A stretch of DNA of 64,000 bases from the NCBI GenBank assembly GCA_944989445.1, contig CALYLW010000210.1:781001-845000 (forward strand), given 5' to 3'. Source of the DNA: Ampullaceana balthica. Taxonomy: Eukaryota > Mollusca > Gastropoda > Lymnaeidae. Both the position numbers and the translations under genes were made by a program. The notes beneath the pieces are model-generated. The model saw only the letters and a program-made list of their open reading frames with translations. It did no database searches and was not told the origin of the DNA. Below, piece by piece: positions 22,132 through 34,334 of this stretch (the first letter of the stretch is position 1; every line of letters starts with the position of its first letter).

Positions 22132-25078
22132 ACATCTAGGGATTCGGAACATGTTAGTATTTAAGTAGCGTTATTAGCTAAATGTATTTAATAAACATGT
22201 TCAAGTCTTTACATCTTAACGTTGGGATAAAATCGTAATTTAACAATTGTGCAAAAATTAGAAAAAAATTAAAAACTGTTTTTGTTCGGTTAAAAAAGCT
22301 GATAAGTTAGATTCGTACAACATTATTTCACAAAAAATCATCGTCTGTCGCGGTTAACGTAAAACATGGATAGGATGAAGAAATCAAGAAATTTATTATT
22401 CGGAGTTACATAATTAATGTCATTTAAAAACTATAATTTTGAGGTTATTTAATTTATTGCATTTATAACTCCAGTTTTCAGAATCAGCTCCCAACATTAC
22501 ATTGGCTATTTATGGAACTATCTCAAAGAGACAACGACACGGTCAAGCTAGTCTTTATCGAATTCATACCCAACCCCCTCCACACCTTCCCCCAAACACA
22601 CACCATTTCATAGGAGCCCATATTTTAGGAACACATTTGTGATTAACATGACCCCTTGCCTTCTACTCGTTCAATATTAAAAACAAAAACTTTCAAATCA
22701 ACTTCTGACATTCTTTCCTTATCCTCCTCCCCAATTTCCCCTACCCCCTTTTCATGTCCTTGCCACCACTAAGATTGATCTGCTCAGATTGTAGACAATA
22801 CATAGCTCATGGTTAGACCCCCCCCCTCACCCCCCATCATCAAATTCAGATTTGCCGACACTGCTGACCACAAGAAATGATTTTTTGATCCCCCCGCCCC
22901 GGTATATGCATATTTTGAGGCGGGCCCGATATGGAGCCGCGTGTGGCGTGGTGGCGGTAAAGGTCAAGGTCATGAATTGGTTCGTGACCTTTACTCTGAT
23001 GAACGGTCCCCGAATGGTAGGGTACTTAACTGTATAATATCCTTGTATCGCATCTCAGCGGTGTGTATCATAACTGGTTTTGATTATGTTTACATTTCAT
23101 TGAAGATAATCGCTTGAAGTAAAATGAATCTAAAATAAGCCAACGAGGATCAATATAAAAAAAAACAAGGCTTGTCATTTAGATATTTAGAACACAAAGT
23201 TTACTCTACCTTACATAAAAACATGTCGGTCCGCGTCACCGACAAAATTCTTTTAACTCCACTTATTTGGATTAGACTGGTTTTTTAAATTTTATTTTTA
23301 TTTTATTTTATTTATTTATTTATTTAAATTCGTTCTCATTTTGATGTCACTAATGTTGCATTTCACTATTTGACACCCACGCAGGAACGAATAGAATCTG
23401 TGACTAAAATTTCATGATAAACCTAGTTAAACCAACAGGATTCACTACCATTGGAATTCAACTACTCCTCTACCAGCCTCCAAAAACCACGTTTCGTGAT
23501 CATTCTTTCTGCTGTTCAAAACCAGTTAGCGCTGATGGCGCCACAAGGCAACTACTAAGCATCGGCCCTCGGCACATATCAGCACCGATTTCCTTCTCGT
23601 GGTGGCCTCGTCTCGTCTTCGCCGACTTCTGTTTTTCTCCACGAGTTCATCTTACAAACAGCTGTCCACTCCGTCACTACCCGAGCAATGCGTCGAGGGC
23701 AGTATCGCGACCAAGATAGAGAATTTAGCGTCAAATCACAAAAATATCAGCCCCCCTTTTTATTGACCTTGGCGTTAGATACGAACAGGAACTCCGACTC
23801 GTGTTGGGGAACTGGATCACGTGAAAACATGCCCGAAATAACAGAATGTGTTATCACAAAACAACTTGAGGGTAGGGGTGGGGAATTGCTCGTCTCAGTG
23901 TGGGTGGGTTTTTTTGGGTGGTGAGAGGGTGGGGCAGTAGGAAATCGGGGTGGTGGATAGTAATCTTATAAGATATTTGGTGCTGAATTTGTTTTGATAG
24001 TTTAGGAAACCTTGAATGGTATACATATCTAAAAGACTCTTAGAGTTGGCCATTCGGTAAGCATGGAATATTAGTGAGCTATTGAAAACATAACGCAAAC
24101 ATTTCCTCGGTTGTTCCTTTATTACCAAAAATACTAATGGGATCAATTATAATCAATTATAATATCTATGGAAATACGAATCGACTCGCTCACTACTTTC
24201 AAAATATGTATCTGGCAAGATTTACTTGTGAAACAATACACCGACTGCATTATTTAACATCGAATTTAAATTATAACAAGCCAAGTTTTGCTAATGCTAC
24301 GAATTACGGAATATTTGATAGAAAGTTTTCTTTACGGTAAGGAAAATGGCGGAGGGTTCTTGAGTTAATACTACTTCCTTCTGTAGCCATTTGTCTTCTG
24401 TAGGTCAAACATACTTTTGACAGCAACAAATACCGTCTATGTAAATGTCTGGCTCGAAACACAACAATGGGTGTATGTGTTATTTGTCACTAATATTTAT
24501 CACTATATCTATCACAGCTCACTAATTTGCTAATATCAATCTAAAATATATTTTAATGACTCAGATGAGTGGAAATGTTTTCATCATGAACGATTCTCAC
24601 ACTGAACTAATCTGGATCCCGGCGATGGGTAAACAATCGCATCATTAACATCGGAGACTCCCTAGCGGTAAATATTTATTGGAATATTTTGACACCCCCT
24701 ACCACACTCTCAGACCGCACCACCTCCACCCAACCCCCTGCCCTAACTCTCATACCTGCGCCGACCACCAAATCGTTTTCACATATGGCGGGCTCGGAAT
24801 CCTTGAGGGGGATGTAACAAACACAGAATTGCTTCCCTAAATACTCTGTTGTAACACGACTCGGTGTATCGCCTCCCCTACCCCCACCCCCCCCTCCCAC
24901 TACACCAGTGCAACTTTTGCTTGTTTTAGTTCTTTCCACTTGCCACACTGACTTCTGAAGTCAGCAAGGACTCGGCAAGGAGTACAGACTTTGCTCCACA
25001 GATGTCGAAATGTGTGTTAGTGAGTATAGCACTTTTCCCCATTAGGGCTACATTGATTTGAGAGGCTATCTCTCCCTA

Positions 25079-25081
<3 letters not shown>
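22132..25081. other. Spacer, no gene seen
   Basis: AT-rich to 22520, then C-rich pyrimidine tracts (22560-22840). A balanced island at 22890-23040 has nuclear-receptor half-sites. An (ATTT)n stretch lies at about 23283-23330. A balanced segment at 23410-23830 contains a 101-codon forward frame (23414-23719) with no recognisable family. 24690-24900 is C-rich. No gene or transposon recognised. Confidence 0.45.
22961..22990 (+). promoter_or_regulatory. Possible nuclear-receptor site cluster
   Basis: AGGTCAAGGTCA (22961-22972) is a direct repeat without spacer and contains the extended half-site TCAAGGTCA. An inverted half-site TGACCT follows at 22985-22990. Such motifs bind monomeric or dimeric nuclear receptors in animals. 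Without conservation data this is only a motif match. Confidence 0.25.

Positions 25082-25131
<50 letters not shown>
25082..25131. repeat. (TA)n microsatellite
   Basis: About 24 uninterrupted TA dinucleotides. Confidence 0.97.
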
Positions 25132-25132
<1 letters not shown>

Positions 25133-27918
25133 AAAATTCACCATACCATCATAGTTACAACCACCATCTCAGTCATTACCATCATTCATAATCATGTCTT
25201 ACTCACCGACATCAATACCATCAACATCCTAGGCAAAAACATTAACTTCATCGCCAGCATCATTATACTCAACATCATTAGTGCACATCGTCATTTTCAC
25301 CATCTTCCCCATCACCACCACCATCATCGACAGCTCCACCATCTGTACTCTATTAACTCCACCAGTGAGACACTCGATTCTGTTGGTATGTGCACAGTCC
25401 TCGCAAAACAAGGGGAGATAATGCGGAATTGGAGACCCGCAAGATTCCGTCACGTCATCATAGGCGGCACAACTCTATCAGTTCAGATGGCTGCCATCTC
25501 CCTGGGTGATCTCCCTGCACACATTCTAATAGGATGGCTCGCATTCCGTACTCATTATGTAAGAGCGCGCTGATTACCCAGTTGACACCTAAATGATTTA
25601 CGATTTTGTCTTCACAACAAATCCATCCCCCTTTTTTCCCACCCCCGTCTTCAAAATCCCACCAAAAAACCCAAACCGACTCACTCAGTTTCACAACTGC
25701 CACGCCCAAACCTATGAAGTCATTGTTTAAACATGGCTGCCTATCTCTGTATGTTTCTGGCTCAGCTTAGCCAGACTGTGGGCACATGGCTTCTTGTCTT
25801 CTTCTCAATTTGCTGTCAACGATGATTAGATTAAAATTTTTAAAAAGCAAAAGTAAGATCTCGTGAGAATGTAAATTGTGATGAGACCTACAAGATGATC
25901 TTTGTGGATAAACTGACGTACAAATAAATATTATACGTCCACATCGGAAACACGGGTCAAGAGGGCTGCTTATTCTACTTTTTTAAAAATAAAAAAATGT
26001 AAATGTGTGTGTGTGTCTGCTAAATGCATTTATTAATTGAGTTATCCCACGGCCAAACTTTTACCTCAAAATGTAATGTGAGTCAGCAACGTCTCATTTC
26101 TCAACCACCACGGCCAGCATCGTCCCCAATGATAGTTTGGAAATGTCGACCTGATCAATGCTACGACCGACCCACCAACACGCAATGAGTCTAGACTAAT
26201 ATCCCGACAGCCACTTGGCGAGCCAAACGTCAAGAGTTCTGTCTCACGACCAAGTTGTGAACTGCCATAACTGGAGCACAACAGAAACCAATGTTGATTA
26301 CTAAAATGGCAAATGAGGAGACTTTGGTCTAATGGGTATATGCTGGTCTCCTGTGGTCGTGACAATGTCTTCTCTAGGGCGGTGATGAAATTTGATAGGT
26401 CAGCCATGTGAGATGCTCCGTATATCTACCATAAAAAAGGTTGTAATAATTCATATGCCCAATAGACCCACTCATCCCATACTGCTATTGGTTGTTTTAA
26501 TGGAGTTGACTCGATGATGGACTCTTCCGTTTTTGTAACAGCATTTCATCATGGCTGTCGACTTCCTCAGCTCCGGTCAATGATGCCACTCTAGGATTCT
26601 ATTCCTTTTTCGTTTCAGCGTAAAGATATAAATTTTTAATTGTTTCTTTTAGGAAGGTATCAAAATTGTTCATAATTGATTTCGGATTTTTAAAAAATAC
26701 TTAATTTTAAAAATAACTTTTTAAAAAAAAATCTTCGTCAGTGTTGAAAAAAATGCACAACAAGAAAAAGTTCAAAATTAATTATATCCACTTTCAACAG
26801 TAGCCAGTAAGGCATCTTGCTGATCTTCTTTGAGTGTGTAATTGTTTATCTATATGTATGTTTTCTTTGGTGGTTGATTCCCATACAAAAGATGCATATG
26901 CTTGTGGACATGTGAACAATTTAAGGAAACGTTGTAGTTTTATTTTGTTATTAGATTTGTAAAAGCTTCTTTAAAAATAAAAATAAAACAAGTATACAAA
27001 CTTATAAGCTTATAAAAACTTATTAAATTTCTTTTTTAAATTCAAAGCTATCGTAGAGACTAGCCAATGGAATAATACGATTTTGGAAATAATATTTTTA
27101 AGTAACCTAAAATTGCAATGACTATTTTCTTTAATGTATTAAGACCTGAGGTTAAATATTATCAGCAATTGTACTGTTAAGAGAGAGTTGGACGCAAATA
27201 AAGAGAGATGACTGCAGAATTTGTGTTATTAACGGGCGGGATTCTCTGCTCTTGGTTTTAAGTTTTATATAAAATGTGACCCTGTGCACCGTGAATAAGT
27301 GAATAGTTTGTAACAATTCAAGTTCATTTTAGACCGCCATTGACAAGTCATAATAGGTTATTGTTAATGCATACATTTGGCTCGTCTATGTTATTTTTAT
27401 GCTCCACTTTCATTGTTATCGTCTGAAATTATAACTTTAAGAATCCTTGTCAATCCATATAACACTTCACCCTTTTAGCAACACATCTTGTTCTGACACT
27501 TTCACAACACACATTTAAATAAGTTTACAATTTGCCATCTGTTTGCACGTGCATTAGAAAATACTCGACAGCAAATCTGTATATTTAAACCCTGATCAAA
27601 CAAGCGAAAGGAGCATTCGCACCGCACTAGTTCACACGGTGCGTAACTGTTCATTTCTATTTTAGTTATAGGATAAAATAAATAAAGAACACCAAACGTA
27701 GTGTGTAGAGAGAGACTCATGTAACGCGGCAGGTTCTTGAAGGCAGTTGGTGGAAAGTGGAGATGTACAAGCTCAACCTGGACATTTGACAGAAATCTGT
27801 AATAAGATGCTGGGAACTGGCTTAAAATTTCTTATCACTTTTGAAGGGAGAAAATAGTGTAAGGCTGTTTAATTTAAAAGTTATGTATATACAAATTGTT
27901 ACAAACGTTTGGTGTTAG
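25132..27918. other. Spacer, no gene seen
   Basis: 25132-25340 is CAT/CAC-rich (low-complexity ATC triplets). 25370-25600 and 26080-26420 are balanced patches with short frames (113 codons on minus at 26066-26407) and no known family. The rest is AT-rich. Confidence 0.45.
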
Positions 27919-28011
27919 GCCGGTATTACGGTGTTAGTTTTGTAGCTATATCTACTTCAGCTTAGCCCGGTATTACGGTGTTAGTTTTGTAGCTATACCT
28001 ACTTCAGCTTA
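27919..28011. repeat. 47-bp tandem duplication
   Basis: Two head-to-tail copies starting GC(C)CGGTATTACGGTG and ending TACTTCAGCTTA, differing by one insertion and one substitution (TATATC/TATACC). Confidence 0.95.
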
Positions 28012-28625
28012 TTCGTTTTTTTTAAAAAGTGGCTTAATTAAGGTCCATCGCAATTTGAAAATGCCACAGCTCGTTGTAATAATAAACATATAATTAAAAT
28101 ATAATTTAAATTTAACTTAAAAATCTAATTAAGACAATATTTTATTGACAGGAAAAAATACTTTCCGCCACATAAGTAATAAAAACTATTAGAATTAACA
28201 GGATCCATTTTCAAGCCAGTCTTATCACTGTTCTCCACATATCATTATCAAAATATAAGTCGCTCCTTTAAAAATTAATCTTTAATTTTTTATTTTTTTT
28301 TAAACATTGATAAATCTTAGCATTAGGAATAGGTTCTGATACTAACTCTTAAAGAAACTGTTAGAAATTAACGCGTACATTGTCCTTTTCTTGTGCGAGT
28401 GTTTGTAAAGCTTTCTTGGTTTGTTTTAAAGTTTTAATATCTGCTGTAATTGTTTTTAAATAGAAAACAATTTTAAAAGTTATTCAATCAAGCGATGCAT
28501 GCCTGTAAATGCAAATATTAAACGCTGCTTCGGACCAAACGAACGGTGTCATTATAATTATAAGCAGTGATTCACCGCAACCAACTTTTTGTTTTGTTTT
28601 TAAATTACATTTGAAGCGCATCTGA
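28012..28625. other. AT-rich spacer, nothing recognised
   Basis: AT-rich flank of the hAT MITE. No coding potential or repeats seen. Confidence 0.5.
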
Positions 28626-28633
28626 TTGGAAAT

Positions 28634-28784
28634 AAGGGTGTACCTGATTTCGGCTCCGGCTCCTAAAAATCCGGAATCCGGCCATTTTTAAAATTCCGGC
28701 TCGAGCTCCACAGTATTTCAGTTCATAAATCCGGCCAAATCTGGCTCCGGCCGGATTTCAAAAATATGATTCCGTACAGCCCTT
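28634..28784. mobile_element. hAT-type MITE, 151 bp, perfect 8-bp target duplication
   Basis: Starts AAGGGTGTAC and ends GTACAGCCCTT, imperfect inverted termini. TTGGAAAT is duplicated directly outside (28626-28633 and 28785-28792). The interior is a set of CCGGC(T/C)CCGG and CCGGAAT motifs with no coding capacity. It differs from the 6034 and 17016 elements, so it is a third hAT family. Confidence 0.9.
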
Positions 28785-28792
28785 TTGGAAAT

Positions 28793-30033
28793 CACCTTTT
28801 TTGGAGTGGGTATGAGATTGTAGGATCATTGATTAAAGCCGTAATCGATTATCACATTTTTTTAATTTCATTAAAACATGTTTTAAAATGTTTGATATGT
28901 TTTAATGGGATTGCTCTTGGCTCTACGAATTTGGAGTAAAACTAAAGCGGGATGAGCCAGAAATTTGAATTTTCCACTAATAGTGTTCTTAGAATAATAA
29001 ACTTGGAGGATATATTTGTCTGAGACGTCTACAGTTTCTCGTGTCAGTCATAACGTTAGTGCCGCCCGCAAGTGGGATAAGAATTACACAGTCCTTTTTT
29101 AAAAATAAAAATTTCTATAAGGCATTTGTCTGGAAATTCTTCCACTAAATTTCTTTTAAAAGCTACCCCACAGCCACCTGTTAGACTTTCATCACTTCTT
29201 TCGTCCACATTACGTAGCTCCTATAGAGGTCTAGCTCATATGCATGGTACCAAGTGGTCACGGGTCAAGAGAAGTCTCTTTTGTCAATAATCCCCCCCCT
29301 CACCAAACCACACAAAATCGTTAATTAATATTAGCAGTCCAGTTGAGAGACGATACGTGAATAAATCCTAGAATTTCCACGCACAACGTGAGAACCTTTG
29401 TCCCATATCCTTCAGTTTTGGATATCAAGAACTCTTGCTGTTTATTTAAATTTCACATTGTGCCAGACACCAGACCCGGGCCCCTGGAAGTAGCAACTTA
29501 TCATGAAATAAGTCGTCATTGAAACATTTTGGTCCCCACCTGGGACCTGGGTCTGTCTCCGCTCAAGTGCCTGGGTCCCCATTAACAAATGACCGCAGTC
29601 GATTTGTGAAGCACTAAAACCGTTCTAAGAGCCATTCAATAATTTGTAGGACGACTGATATACTGTGAAAAGATATCCCATTGTGCGAATAGCGTCGTTG
29701 ATATTACCACAATGAGAGGGAGAATAGTCATACAATTAGACAGTTGAATGGTTCCAATAAACTACAAATAGTTGTTTTGAAAACAAACATTCCAGTTCTG
29801 TTAGATAATTGGTGACTTCGCAAACATATAAATCTAATTGTTACCAAGACAAGTCAGCTTTTAAAACCAGAAAAAGTGGTCTTTTCAACACCGTTTCCTA
29901 TTTCATTTGGCGTTGGAGACTTTAACTATAAAACTGATAACACTAATTTATAAACGCTTTCCTAACGACTCAGTCACTGCGTGTCTTATGCATAAGAGAG
30001 GATAGGCCATAATCTACATTAATATGGCGTCCC
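28793..30033. other. Spacer, no gene seen
   Basis: Mixed AT-rich sequence with a more balanced patch at 29460-29600 containing two imperfect GACC(C/T)GGG(C/T)C-type motifs. No gene or transposon recognised. Confidence 0.5.
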
Positions 30034-30090
30034 GTGTGTGTGTGTGTGTTTGTGTGTGTGTTTGTGTGTGTGTTTTTGTGTGTGTGTGTG

Positions 30091-30127
<37 letters not shown>
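30034..30127. repeat. Compound (GT)n-(AT)n microsatellite
   Basis: Interrupted GT repeats with TTT interruptions (30034-30091), then an uninterrupted AT run (30093-30124). Confidence 0.95.
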
Positions 30128-30129
<2 letters not shown>

Positions 30130-30755
30130 TTATTTATTTTAAATTTTTTTAATTTTTTTTTAATGTGTCTTTTTTAAGTAATTGTGCCCATCTTATTTCT
30201 TTTTGTTCCTGTTTTTATTATTTTTTATTTTTATTTTTTAGAAATAATAATCTTTAGTTTATTATTATTTTTCATGATGTAGTATATATCATATAATGTA
30301 AATTAAATTTTATTAAGTTGTGTAAGTTATTTGTACTGCTGAAGGCATTAGCCGAAATGTCTACTTGTGTATTAGTCAATAATAAAGCTAAAATTTATTT
30401 TTTTGATCAGACATTTCGTTTATTTGTTTTAGTTTGACTTGACTCGATATCAGTCGGTGTTCCCCGCAACCTGGCCAAAGTTTCAATCACTTGATCCAAT
30501 CCCATGTCCGATGATGGCGATCACTACACGAGATCACACCCAATCCCCGAGGGTGGCCTTATCGTCCTATTACCATTTGGCAGTTCTCTAAAACTGACCA
30601 ACGGACTGTCCCTTTGGTTTGACCATTCGTGACGCGGCATTTATTTCTGACTCACGCTATGACAACTTTGGTCACCAGTCGAGCCAAGGCTTACAGGCTG
30701 TCGGGGGGCTGATAAGGTTTGGGAGTGTTTCAGCAACCAAGGCCTCGTTAAACTA
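30128..30755. other. AT-rich spacer with a possible retroelement-like tail
   Basis: At about 30340-30362, CTGAAGGCATTAGCCGAAAT contains GGC/GCC arms and resembles a sequence found downstream of reverse transcriptase in some Penelope-like and LINE elements. No coding remnant was found next to it, so the assignment is weak. 30440-30620 is balanced, non-repetitive sequence. Confidence 0.25.
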
Positions 30756-30903
30756 TGGTGGTCAGTCTTGTTATACTAGAGCGCATAAAAGAGTGGTCAA
30801 ACTGGTAAACTTTTATGGTCAGTCTGGTAATAGTAGAGTGGTCAGGTCTTTAAATACTAGGGTGGACAGTCGTGTTATACTAGAGTGCATGGTCAGTCTT
30901 ATT
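30756..30903. repeat. Degenerate ~24-bp minisatellite, left part
   Basis: Irregular units of the type GGTCAGTCTTGTTATACTAG. The array stops abruptly at 30903 where the fold-back element begins and resumes at 31683, so the two parts were once one array. Confidence 0.85.
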
Positions 30904-31682
30904 ACCACGTTTTTATTAACTCACTTTCGTTCATGTTTGTCCACAATTTTTCAAATCTGCCAATGTAAAATTGTAAAATTAAACCATTTTTGATGGTCCT
31001 AGAGATCTCAAAATTGTACCACAGATAGATCTTGGAGGACAATGCATTGTATCAAAATTTCAGATCGATCGAATGTACTGTTATTAAACTATTGAACTTT
31101 TTTAGTTTATCTATATTATATAAGCATAGGTATTATCCATCTGCTCTTGTTTACATTATATTCACGTGCCGAGTTCACACCAACCCCGACCACATCAACC
31201 ATGTTTAACATCAAGGGGAGATCAGTCATTTCCAGTCTGTAAATGTGTGTCGGGCAATGCGTATTATATTTGAACGTAATCAATACTTCAAAACTCACCA
31301 TACCACACACTTAGACTAAAAAGAATAAAATAAATAGAAGTTTAAAAAAAGATTTTAAAAAACCACGTGTTTATAAGCAGACTAAAAAGAAGAAAATAAT
31401 TTAAAACGTATAAGTTCAAGTACTAATTTAATATGACTAAAAACGTGGGGCGGATGTTTGGTATAAAAATTAAGGATTTAAAATTTAGAAGGCAAAAGAT
31501 AGATCTATAAGTGAGAGAATGAATGAACTGCGTATGTTAAACCTCATAAGCGCCCGTCACGCGTTTTTAGTCATATTAATTAAATTAGTACTTGAACTTA
31601 TAAATTTTAAATTATTTTCTTCTTTTTAGTCCGCTTATAAAAACGTGGTTTTTAAAAAATCTTTTTTTACTTCTATTATTTT
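30904..31682. mobile_element. Large fold-back element, copy 1, inserted in a minisatellite
   Basis: The left end is CCACGTTTTTATTAAC. An outer segment holds TACCACAGATAGATCTTGG and TTTCAGATCGATCG, both shared with copies 2 and 3. The inner part is a near-perfect hairpin: GCAGACTAAAAAGAAGAAAA at about 31376-31397 is mirrored by TTTTCTTCTTTTTAGTC at about 31615-31633, with CACGTTTTTA-type sequence outside on both arms. The outer right arm seen in the other copies is missing, so this copy is right-truncated. It interrupts the GGTCAGTC minisatellite (30756-30903, 31683-31925), and TTA borders both junctions. No coding capacity. The family is not one I recognise. Confidence 0.8.
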
Positions 31683-31925
31683 ACTAGAGTGTTAGTAAGT
31701 CAGTCTTGTTATACTAGGGTGGTCAGTCTTGTTACACTAGAAAGGTCAGTCTGGTAATGCTAGGGTGGTCAGTATTGTAATACTAGGGTGGTCAGTGGTC
31801 AGTCTTGTTATACTAGAGTGCATGGTCAGTCTGGTCATACAATATTGGTCACTCTGGTAATACTAGTATGGTCAGTCTATTAATACAAAAGTGGTCAGGT
31901 CTTTTAATACTATGTTGGTCAGAGA
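31683..31925. repeat. Degenerate ~24-bp minisatellite, right part
   Basis: About ten irregular units of GGTCAGTCTTGTTATACTAG type, continuing the array at 30756-30903 on the far side of the fold-back insertion. Confidence 0.85.
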
Positions 31926-33223
31926 GAAAATTTTAAAGATTAAATTCTGAATTGAGTTGACAGGGTACGGCACCGACCGCTAAGACTATTATAACTCTCC
32001 TTCGACGAAAACCATTTCAATAGACGTGCAAGGCCTGTGTCCACCTCAGTGTTTGGTTTTAGTTTCCGTGAGTAAATAGCCGGCCCTTGACCTTGCCAGA
32101 CTGCGCACACATGCACGTGCATAATGAGAGGAGATGAGAGATGGACCCATTTCAATTTCAGACCGGCACGCGGGGCTCCCGAATAAATCCGCGCGGTCGT
32201 CTGCCATCAAATCCAACCAATCAGAGCGCTTATTTCAATTAAATCGACCAATCGTGTTATCGGTTTCAATTATAGGATGTCTTATACCCGGTCTGTTGTC
32301 TGGGAGGAAGGAATGGTCATTGAAGTCAGGTTTTAATTTTTTTTTAAATAGAACAATAATAATATAATAGGCCAGGGGGGCCTAAAATATTTTTTTTCTC
32401 TAAAACGAAAATTAGAGAATAGGTAATATTTAAAAAAATATCATTTGATAATAGATCTTTTGAATGCTGATTTAAAAAGTAGATAATCCTATATAATAAA
32501 AGGCAAGTTTCTGTCCTTTCTGTTTGCTTTTTCTGATCATCTAAAGCGATTGGTCCCTCAAACACATATGACTCCTACAGCCAATCACATTGAACACGTT
32601 TACGCGGACGTTCAAACAAGTTATTTTTGTTGCAGTATTTCTTCCAAGACTTTATTTTGAGTTATGCGCGTTGGGATTTATAGCAAAAGCGCTGTTTTTA
32701 CGAGTTTTTTATTTTAACTATAATGAATAGTATTTTTGACGCGATGCACATGTAATGCCGGTCGAGACGGCTGTTGGAGGGGAGTTACAAAATGCCACCG
32801 AACGGTGGAAGAACATCATTGGACGGGCTTTGTTGCTCGTTATAGAATAAAATCTAAAACGTGCAATAACTTCCAATTTTTCAAATACATAAATATGACC
32901 AAAATACCAAGAAATATAAGGCAAAGTGGCAAAGATGTAAGAACTAGATGTGATTACAATAACTAAATATAAAAATACCGTCATGTAAGTATACCGACAC
33001 TTGAGGACGGGGAGGGGGGGGCGATTTTTGTAGTCGTTGAGGAGTACAAGCAATGGTTTAACCTCGCCTTCCCTCCCACCCCCCCCCCGCCAACCACATA
33101 CACACACCACAACAGTAATAGCAGCTATTTTAAACATATGTCAGAATTATGAGGTTATGCATGGCTTGGCCAACACCCTCGCTAACAGCAATTAACAACA
33201 TGCATGACTTAACCGTTTAGTAC
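31926..33223. other. Spacer, no gene seen
   Basis: 31960-32330 is balanced sequence without a convincing frame. TATATAATAAAAGGCAAG at about 32492 resembles the 5' end of some Helitron-type elements, but no partner end was found. G/C homopolymer runs occur near 33004-33020 and 33080-33090. A 139-codon reverse frame (32718-33137) crosses these runs and is not recognisable. Confidence 0.4.
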
Positions 33224-33294
33224 TTTGTACTGTTGTACTGTTGTATTGTTGTACTGTTGTACTGTTGTATTGTTGTACTGTTGTATTGTTGTAC
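33224..33294. repeat. 8-bp repeat TGTTGTAC/TGTTGTAT, about 8 copies
   Basis: Direct repeats of TGTTGTAC alternating irregularly with TGTTGTAT. Confidence 0.95.
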
Positions 33295-33611
33295 CTACTT
33301 TGCATGTTCTGTTTTTCCATTATGTTTCTCTGTGTGTGTCTTGGTACTAAAGCAAAAAAAAATTCCTCCTAAGTCTGGATAGAGTAAAACATTCATTTGT
33401 TTATCAACGTTTGTTAAAGTGAAGCAGTTATTCGATCAGCACCCAGGCAAAGCAAAAAGAATATCGACGGAAGTTGTCTGGAAACAGGAAACCAACATCT
33501 GAATCTTGCTCACAGTCATGTGATCATGACGTCATGATTCTCAGGTGGACAGCACCCTGACGTGGTGTCAGCTCAAAGACAAGTTAATCGTTGGCAGTTT
33601 TGGGACCATTT
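33295..33611. other. Short low-repeat spacer
   Basis: Contains the CRE-like palindrome at 33523-33538 (listed separately) about 90 bp from the 49-bp array. No gene seen. Confidence 0.5.
33523..33538. promoter_or_regulatory. 16-bp perfect palindrome centred on a full CRE
   Basis: ATCATGACGTCATGAT reads the same on both strands and contains TGACGTCA, the consensus for CREB/ATF-type bZIP dimers. Function is inferred from the motif only. Confidence 0.3.
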
Positions 33612-34245
33612 TAACATCAGATTCCTGTGTTAGGAGTAGTCACCACATACACAGCCATTGTAACATGAGAGTCCAGTGTTTGGTGTAGATGCCACATACA
33701 CAGCCATTGTAACATGAGAGTCCGATGTTGGGTGTATAGACACCACATACACAGCCATTGTAACATGAGAGTCCAGTGTTTGGTGTAGACACCACATACA
33801 CAGCCATTGTAACATGAGAGTCCGATGTTGGGTGTATAGACACCACATACACAGCCATTGTAACATGAGAGTCCAGTGTTTGGTGTAGACGCCACATACA
33901 CAGCCATTGTAACATGAGAGTCCAGTGTTTGGTGTAGACGCCACATACACAGCCATTGTAACATGAGAGTCCGATGCTGGGTGTAGACACCACATACATA
34001 GCCATTGTACATGAGAGTCTGGTGTATGGTGTAGACACCACATACATAGCCATTGTAACATGAGAGTCTGGTGTTTGGTGTAGACACCACATACATAGCC
34101 ATTGTAACATGAGAGTCTGGTGTTTGGTGTAGACACCACATACATAGCCATTGTAACATGAGAGTCTGGTGTATGGTGTAGACACCACATACATAGCCAT
34201 TGTACATGAGAGTCTGGTGTTTGGTGTAGACATCACATACATAGC
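33612..34245. repeat. 49-bp minisatellite, about 12.5 copies, two subfamilies
   Basis: The unit contains CCACATACACAGCCATTGTA then ACATGAGAGTC. Units in the left half have ACACAGCC with GTCCAGTG or GTCCGATG. Units in the right half (from about 33990) have ACATAGCC with GTCTGGTG. Two units lack two bases of TGTAACATG. Overlapping reverse frames of up to 210 codons are artefacts. Confidence 0.95.
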
Positions 34246-34334
34246 GCAATAAGATGTCGAATGCCTTAAACTAAAAAAAAAGATAAAACAGGAATAGAAA
34301 AATGTTTTTTTAAAATATAAGAATGTATAATATA

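Noticed and set aside
23414..23719. 101-codon forward frame as a gene
   Set aside because: No recognisable domain, no supporting neighbour, and composition like other non-coding islands.
30330..30400. Penelope-like element tail
   Set aside because: Only a short motif with GGC/GCC arms is present, without reverse-transcriptase or endonuclease remnants.
32480..32540. Helitron 5' end
   Set aside because: The TATATAATAAAAGGCAAG motif is suggestive, but no hairpin-CTRR end or second copy was found nearby.
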